From contig JAEWGR010000079.1 in the NCBI GenBank assembly GCA_023388195.1, positions 1-10,079 on the forward strand: a stretch of 10,079 nucleotides of DNA. The letters are read 5' to 3'. The position numbers were made by a program, and so were the translations under genes. Shown piece by piece: positions 6,987 to 10,079 of the stretch (position 1 is its first letter; every line of letters begins with the position of its first letter). The notes under the pieces are model-generated. The model searched no databases. It was not told the DNA's origin and saw only the letters and a list, made by a program, of their open reading frames with translations. This DNA is from Bacillota bacterium (lineage in GTDB: Bacteria; Bacillota; Negativicutes; Sporomusales; Sporomusaceae).

Positions 6987-7066
6987 AATAGTACTAATAC
7001 TATTCTAAGCCAAATCAAAAATATGAATAGTACACTATCAGTATGATAAGTTAATCAATAATAGTA
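6987..7066. promoter_or_regulatory. Candidate operator array between mntH and the outer-membrane protein gene
   Basis: The heptamer AATAGTA occurs at 6987-6993, 7026-7032 and 7060-7066. The first copy is inverted as TACTATT at 6998-7004, making a perfect 7-4-7 palindrome around CTAA. The middle copy begins ATAGT-AC-ACTAT (7027-7038), a second small palindrome. A dyad-like TGATAAGTTAATCA lies at 7045-adjacent positions (7044-7057). This pattern suits binding of a dimeric regulator (MntR/DtxR, Fur/PerR or another family), but it matches none of the consensus boxes I know well. The region is AT-rich, which raises the chance of coincidental repeats. Confidence 0.45.
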
Positions 7067-7090
7067 TGCATTTGAGGAGGAATTTTGCTC

Positions 7091-7708
7091 ATGAAAAAGC
7101 TGATCCTGACAACCATGCTTGCTTCTCTTACTCTGGCTGGTACTGCTTTTGCAAGTGTACCGGGTATTGATACAGCTGCCGGGCAGGGCGAGATTGGTTA
7201 TACTCAGTATAACATGGACAGCAGTGTAGACGTCCTTGGTGACATGGGTAAGCTAAAGAACAATAATTTTCAGGCCGCCTATGGGCTAAGTGACAAAATT
7301 GCTATTACCGGTGACTATCTGAATTCCGAGTCGAAAAACTTTTACTCACCTGCTTACGCCTACTTCAACGATATGAATCTCAATTCCACAGAAATTGGGC
7401 TGCAATACAAATTGAACAAAAATGTGGCTGTTTCTGTCGGTAATGTGAAATCTGAGCTGAAGGCCAGCAATGATTCTGTTTCCACAAATGAGATGTTTGC
7501 CGGTGTGGCCTATAAAGGTGCCCTTGCTAACAAGGTGGACAGTTATGCATCCTATATCCGTTCAGAAAATGTGCAAGACTGGAGAGCCGGTCTGACTTAT
7601 GGGGTAACAAGCAACGTTACGCTTGACGCCGGGTATCGCAGTTTCGAGAATGATGATTTGGGTATTAAAGCCAAGGGTATGGGCTTTGGTGCCAACTATA
7701 AATTCTAA
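7091..7708 (+). CDS. Small outer-membrane beta-barrel protein (porin-like), secreted
   Basis: A 205-aa exported protein. MKKLILTTMLASLTLAGTAFA is a classic signal peptide with an AFA|S cleavage site after residue 21, leaving a mature protein of about 184 aa. The mature part shows repeated alternating polar/aromatic strands (for example IGLQYKLNKNVAVSVGNV, MFAGVAYKG and RAGLTYGVTSNVTLDAGYR) and ends GMGFGANYKF. The terminal Phe and alternating pattern are the usual C-terminal beta signal for outer-membrane assembly by BAM. The size suggests an 8-10 strand barrel. There is no SLH domain. ATG 7091 is chosen over TTG 7085 because GGAGG at 7076-7080 is then 10 bases away and the signal peptide starts in normal form. 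It is divergent from mntH, which could mean a metal-related role, but the fold alone does not show transport. A strong hairpin follows. Confidence 0.85.
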   Translation: MKKLILTTMLASLTLAGTAFASVPGIDTAAGQGEIGYTQYNMDSSVDVLGDMGKLKNNNFQAAYGLSDKIAITGDYLNSESKNFYSPAYAYFNDMNLNSTEIGLQYKLNKNVAVSVGNVKSELKASNDSVSTNEMFAGVAYKGALANKVDSYASYIRSENVQDWRAGLTYGVTSNVTLDAGYRSFENDDLGIKAKGMGFGANYKF

Positions 7709-7711
7709 TAG

Positions 7712-7760
7712 AGGCAGTGGGGCTGGATCAAATTTAAATCTATTTGATCCAGCCCCGCCT
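7712..7760 (+). terminator. Strong hairpin terminator after the beta-barrel gene
   Basis: A perfect 15-bp stem (7719-7733 with 7742-7756, GGGGCTGGATCAAAT and its complement) has an 8-base TTAAATCT loop. Outside a 3-base bulge, AGGC (7712-7715) pairs with GCCT (7757-7760). The stem begins 10 bases past the stop. The following TTGGATTATAA has little T-run, so it may act as much as a 3'-end stabiliser as a terminator. Confidence 0.75.
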
Positions 7761-8006
7761 TGGATTATAAGCCTTATATTCTACATAATATGATATGATA
7801 TAAAAGATTAATATACTTATAAAACAAAACTTTTACAGTATTGCTGTGGATTCTGTCTGTTCGTAGTAGTAAAGTCCCGGATTATTAGGGCTTAATTACT
7901 ATTTTTTGGTATTTGCAGGATTTTTCGCCTTGAACTGGCAGGAATTAGCACGCATGTGTCGAATAACCCGGGAAATGGAGTAATATCCGATGGGGAGGCA
8001 ATAATA
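7761..8006 (+). promoter_or_regulatory. Long AT-rich and structured upstream region of sepF
   Basis: About 245 non-coding bases. The stretch 7765-7835 is very AT-rich (ATATGATATGATATAAAAG and similar) and may be curved or promoter DNA. A weak promoter candidate is TTGCTG (7841-7846), 17 bases, TAGTAG (7864-7869). A bulged hairpin (TAGTAA 7867-7872 with TTACTA 7896-7901; CCC 7876-7878 with GGG 7888-7890) runs into TTTTTT at 7902-7907, the form of an intrinsic terminator. GCAGGA is repeated at 7915-7920 and 7938-7943, each followed by an A/T-rich stretch. TGTCGAA, a perfect match to the Spo0A box TGNCGAA, is at 7957-7963. The SD is GGGGAGG at 7992-7998. Confidence 0.45.
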
Positions 8007-8441
8007 ATGGCCCTTGGATTAATAGATAAATTAACAAATTTTTTAATACCGCTGGAGGAGCAGGCTGTGGGGGCTGACAGGGCGGAAGTGCCTGCTGCCA
8101 GAGACAGCGGGCAGGAGAACGAGCGGCGCCCCAGATTGAAAGTCCATAGTCAATCAGCAGGAACCCTGAAAGTAATTGTCGATTTGCCAACAGGCTTTGA
8201 TGACGTACAGGCCTATGCTGACCACCTGCGGAATAATATTGCCATGGTTATCAACTACCAGCAGGTCGATCTGGCCACACAGCAGCGCATGAGTGATTTC
8301 CTGAATGGGGTCTGTTATATTCTCGATGGTTGTGTCCAGCGCATCTCCGAGCAGGTAGTTTTGTATACCTACGCGAATATTGATGTTGATAAAAAAATAT
8401 TTGCCTATTCGGTGCCTACCTACGTGCGGGTAAAAGAATAA
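8007..8441 (+). CDS. sepF: SepF-like cell division protein
   Basis: SepF is a cytoplasmic FtsZ-binding protein that anchors the Z-ring to the membrane in Firmicutes, Actinobacteria and some archaea. This 144-aa protein starts MALGLIDKLTNFLIPLEE, an amphipathic helix like the SepF membrane-targeting sequence. A variable charged linker (about residues 19-50) follows, then the SepF core (about 51-135): FDDVQAYADHLRNNIAMVIN, LATQQRMSDFLNGVCYILDG and VQRISEQVVLYTYANIDV. The order and spacing match the family. The core departs from the norm where most SepFs have a Gly-containing IQKIG(N/D/E)GIFLCTP stretch; here it reads VQRISEQVVLYTYA. ATG 8007 is chosen because the SD GGAGG (7994-7998) lies 8 bases upstream; an open frame back to GTG 7956 adds residues unlike SepF. 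It is not in a ylm-type division cluster, so it may be a second, specialised copy. Confidence 0.8.
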   Translation: MALGLIDKLTNFLIPLEEQAVGADRAEVPAARDSGQENERRPRLKVHSQSAGTLKVIVDLPTGFDDVQAYADHLRNNIAMVINYQQVDLATQQRMSDFLNGVCYILDGCVQRISEQVVLYTYANIDVDKKIFAYSVPTYVRVKE

Positions 8442-8450
8442 TATAGCAGG

Positions 8451-8493
8451 AGGCTGCGCAGCTGCGATCAGGCAGTTTTGCATAGCCTTTTTT
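8451..8493 (+). terminator. Terminator after sepF
   Basis: AGGCT (8451-8455) pairs with AGCCT (8484-8488), and the 3' arm runs into six T residues (8488-8493). Inside, AGCTGC (8460-8465) pairs with GCAGTT (8472-8477, one G-T) around a 6-base loop. It starts 9 bases past the stop. The branched stem is irregular, but the T-run and position support termination. Confidence 0.65.
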
Positions 8494-8515
8494 ATTTAAG
8501 CATATCTTACCTTTA

Positions 8516-8531
8516 GTGCCCTGGAAGGCAC
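8516..8531 (+). promoter_or_regulatory. Small palindrome upstream of the response regulator
   Basis: GTGCC (8516-8520) and GGCAC (8527-8531) form an inverted repeat around CTGGAA; alternatively CTGG (8521-8524) pairs with CCAG (8531-8534). It sits 31 bases before the start codon, where an autoregulatory operator or a short leader hairpin could lie. I see no convincing -35/-10 pair, so the promoter of this operon is not located. Confidence 0.3.
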
Positions 8532-8561
8532 CAGTACTTTAATTTAAGCAGGAGGTTTCAA

Positions 8562-9236
8562 GTGAGGATTCTTGTTGTTGAGGATGAAAAGCCTCTCCGT
8601 GAAGCAATCACCGATGTTCTTAGTGAAGAAAATTATCTGGTGGACGGTGCGGGGACAGGGGATGAGGGATTATACCTGGCTGAACAGGAGATCCATGATT
8701 TATTTATTTTGGACATTATGCTGCCGGAAATAACCGGGCTGGAAATAGTTAAGCGGTTGAGGAACAAAGGGGTTACTACACCTATTCTGCTTTTAACGGC
8801 CAGAGACAGTGTGGAGGATAAGGTGACCGGACTAAACAACGGGGCCGATGACTATCTTGTAAAACCTTTTGCTGTACCTGAGCTGCTGGCAAGGGTAAAG
8901 GCCTTGCTGCGCAGACGGGGCAATGTCGGACCGGAAGGGGAGATTTCCTATTCCGACATCTCGATTAATGCCAAGCTCAAGCAGGCCTTGCTGGGTGATC
9001 AGCTATTGGATTTGACTCTTAAAGAGTTTGAACTGCTGGAGTTTTTTGTGTTAAATAGTGAACAGATACTCACACGGGAACAGATCTTTGACCGGATCTG
9101 GGGGTTTGAATCAGAAACAACAGCAGGTATTGTAGATTTATATGTTCATTATTTAAGAAAAAAATTAGCCCCCTATGGCCGGGATGCTCTCATTAACACC
9201 GTCCGTGGTGCCGGCTTTATGCTGAGGGTAAAATAG
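8562..9236 (+). CDS. OmpR/PhoB-family two-component response regulator
   Basis: A 224-aa DNA-binding response regulator. The receiver domain (1 to about 120) has the acidic pair Glu7/Asp8, phospho-acceptor Asp51 in LFILDIMLPE, Thr79 in LLLTARD, Tyr98 and Lys101 in YLVKPF, all intact, so normal phosphorylation is expected. The C-terminal winged helix (about 130-224) carries LTLKEFELLEFF, LTREQIFDRIWG, the recognition-helix region VDLYVHYLRKKL and the wing NTVRGAGFML. The GTG start at 8562 has AGGAGG ending 6 bases upstream. The gene is followed after 2 bases by its histidine kinase, so the two form an operon and a cognate pair. The signal and target genes are not shown by the sequence; the nearest neighbour is the sepF-like gene, separated by a terminator. 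Confidence 0.97.
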   Translation: MRILVVEDEKPLREAITDVLSEENYLVDGAGTGDEGLYLAEQEIHDLFILDIMLPEITGLEIVKRLRNKGVTTPILLLTARDSVEDKVTGLNNGADDYLVKPFAVPELLARVKALLRRRGNVGPEGEISYSDISINAKLKQALLGDQLLDLTLKEFELLEFFVLNSEQILTREQIFDRIWGFESETTAGIVDLYVHYLRKKLAPYGRDALINTVRGAGFMLRVK

Positions 9237-9238
9237 GT

Positions 9239-10079
9239 ATGTTTACCCGTATCCTCCGTAAACTGACATTAATGAACTCGGTGGTTGTTATTTTAATTTT
9301 TCTGGCTTTTGGGGCAACGCTTTATTCCTATGTGCGTTCGCAGCTGTTCGATAATATTGATAAGGCCATGCGGGACCGGATTAGCTCGTTCCGGGTTGTT
9401 AATGGCCGGCCTGATATTAACCTAAGACGTTCAATATTTTTTGATCCCCGGGTTATTATGCTGCTGCGGGACGCCAGTGGTCAAGTTGTCATATTGACCC
9501 CGTTCTCATCGGAAGAGGGGGAGAATCTTAAAGCGCTGGCTGCTCAGCTGGAAACTGGCAGCCTGACGGTAACAACCTATGCGGACCACATATACAGAGT
9601 ATTATGTCTGCCTTATCAATATGAAGAAAAAGTATTATTTAGATCAGATGGCAGCAGGATTCTGGAAATTGATGAGGTTATTGCCGTGAGTATTGTTGAT
9701 TCAGAGGTTGCTATGCTGGGCAATTTGCTGCTCATTATTGCCAGCGGCCTGTTTGCCGGTATTGTAGTCATAGGATTAGCCGGGTACTACCTGGCCCGGC
9801 TGGCGCTTGTTCCTATTCAGACAGCCTGGGACCGGCAGCAGCAGTTTGTGGCTGATGCCTCCCATGAATTGCGGACACCGCTGGCGGTGGTTAAAACCAA
9901 TGCGGAGCTCATGCTGCGCCATCCCGAAAATACAGTCGAGCAGGAGAGTTCCCGGGTAACGAATATACTGCGGGAAGCGATACGGATGAACAAACTTGTG
10001 TCCACCCTGCTCACACTGGCGAGAGCGGATGCCAATCAGCTGGAACTGCAGCTCAAAGCATGTATGGTGGATGACGTCC
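9239..10079 (+). CDS. Sensor histidine kinase, 5' part (runs off the window)
   Basis: The membrane sensor kinase partner of the preceding regulator; 280 codons are visible and the frame is open at the window end. TM1 lies at about residues 13-31 (SVVVILIFLAFGATLYSYV) and an extracytoplasmic domain of about 125 residues follows. TM2 lies at about 161-187 (LLLIIASGLFAGIVVIGLAG). After TM2 there is only a short linker (YYLARLALVPIQTAWDRQQQ) instead of a full HAMP domain. It leads into the DHp H-box FVADASHELRTPLAVVK with phospho-accepting His209. The DHp helices continue to about 265. The ATP-binding domain (N, G1 and G2 boxes) lies beyond the window. The ATG at 9239 is 2 bases after the regulator stop, with GAGGG (9224-9228) 10 bases upstream, indicating translational coupling. 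The sensor domain shows no motif I can name. Confidence 0.93.
   Translation, partial: MFTRILRKLTLMNSVVVILIFLAFGATLYSYVRSQLFDNIDKAMRDRISSFRVVNGRPDINLRRSIFFDPRVIMLLRDASGQVVILTPFSSEEGENLKALAAQLETGSLTVTTYADHIYRVLCLPYQYEEKVLFRSDGSRILEIDEVIAVSIVDSEVAMLGNLLLIIASGLFAGIVVIGLAGYYLARLALVPIQTAWDRQQQFVADASHELRTPLAVVKTNAELMLRHPENTVEQESSRVTNILREAIRMNKLVSTLLTLARADANQLELQLKACMVDDV

Noticed and set aside
7709..8006. tRNA or other standard RNA gene in the longest gap
   Set aside because: No cloverleaf arms, no T-loop GGTTCRA-type sequence and no CCA end; only AT-rich DNA and hairpins.
1..10079. CRISPR array, insertion sequence, prophage or defence system
   Set aside because: No spaced direct repeats, transposase, integrase, terminal inverted repeats or defence-type domains anywhere in the window.

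Overview
The window looks like chromosome of a diderm, probably endospore-forming Firmicute of the Negativicutes (Sporomusaceae-like). This is an inference from three observations. Ribosome binding sites are strong and Firmicute-type (AGGAGG). SepF, which Gram-negative proteobacteria lack, is present. There is also a small exported beta-barrel protein with a signal peptide and a C-terminal Phe, which implies an outer membrane. I recognise no RNA gene, transposon, CRISPR array or prophage gene.

Layout. (1) 1-1035: the end of an unidentified gene runs into murB (peptidoglycan precursor synthesis), closed by a strong terminator at 1118-1143. (2) 1258-2865: a beta-CASP metallo-beta-lactamase-fold ribonuclease. 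(3) 2897-4814: typA/bipA (ribosome-associated GTPase) with its own sigma-A-type promoter and a hairpin in the leader. (4) 4918-5457: an isochorismatase-superfamily hydrolase of the ISOC1/2-like group, behind a terminator-like hairpin and a possible RBS-sequestering hairpin. (5) 5564-5601: a near-perfect palindrome separates it from the convergent mntH (5619-6872, minus), an NRAMP Mn(II)/divalent metal importer. (6) 6873-7090: a divergent control region with repeated AATAGTA heptamers, shared by mntH and an outer-membrane beta-barrel gene (7091-7708). (7) 8007-8441: a stand-alone sepF-like cell-division gene with a long structured leader and a perfect Spo0A-box heptamer. (8) 8562-10079: an OmpR-family response regulator and its histidine kinase, which runs off the window end.

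Most genes are housekeeping (cell wall, RNA processing, ribosome function, division), arranged as short transcription units separated by hairpins. Three parts deserve attention. The mntH/outer-membrane-protein pair may form a two-membrane metal uptake route under one operator. The SepF paralogue sits away from the usual ylm division cluster, next to a two-component system. Several leaders (typA, isochorismatase, mntH, sepF) contain structures that could control translation or transcription. I see no clearly new multi-gene system; the novel candidates are mainly regulatory.
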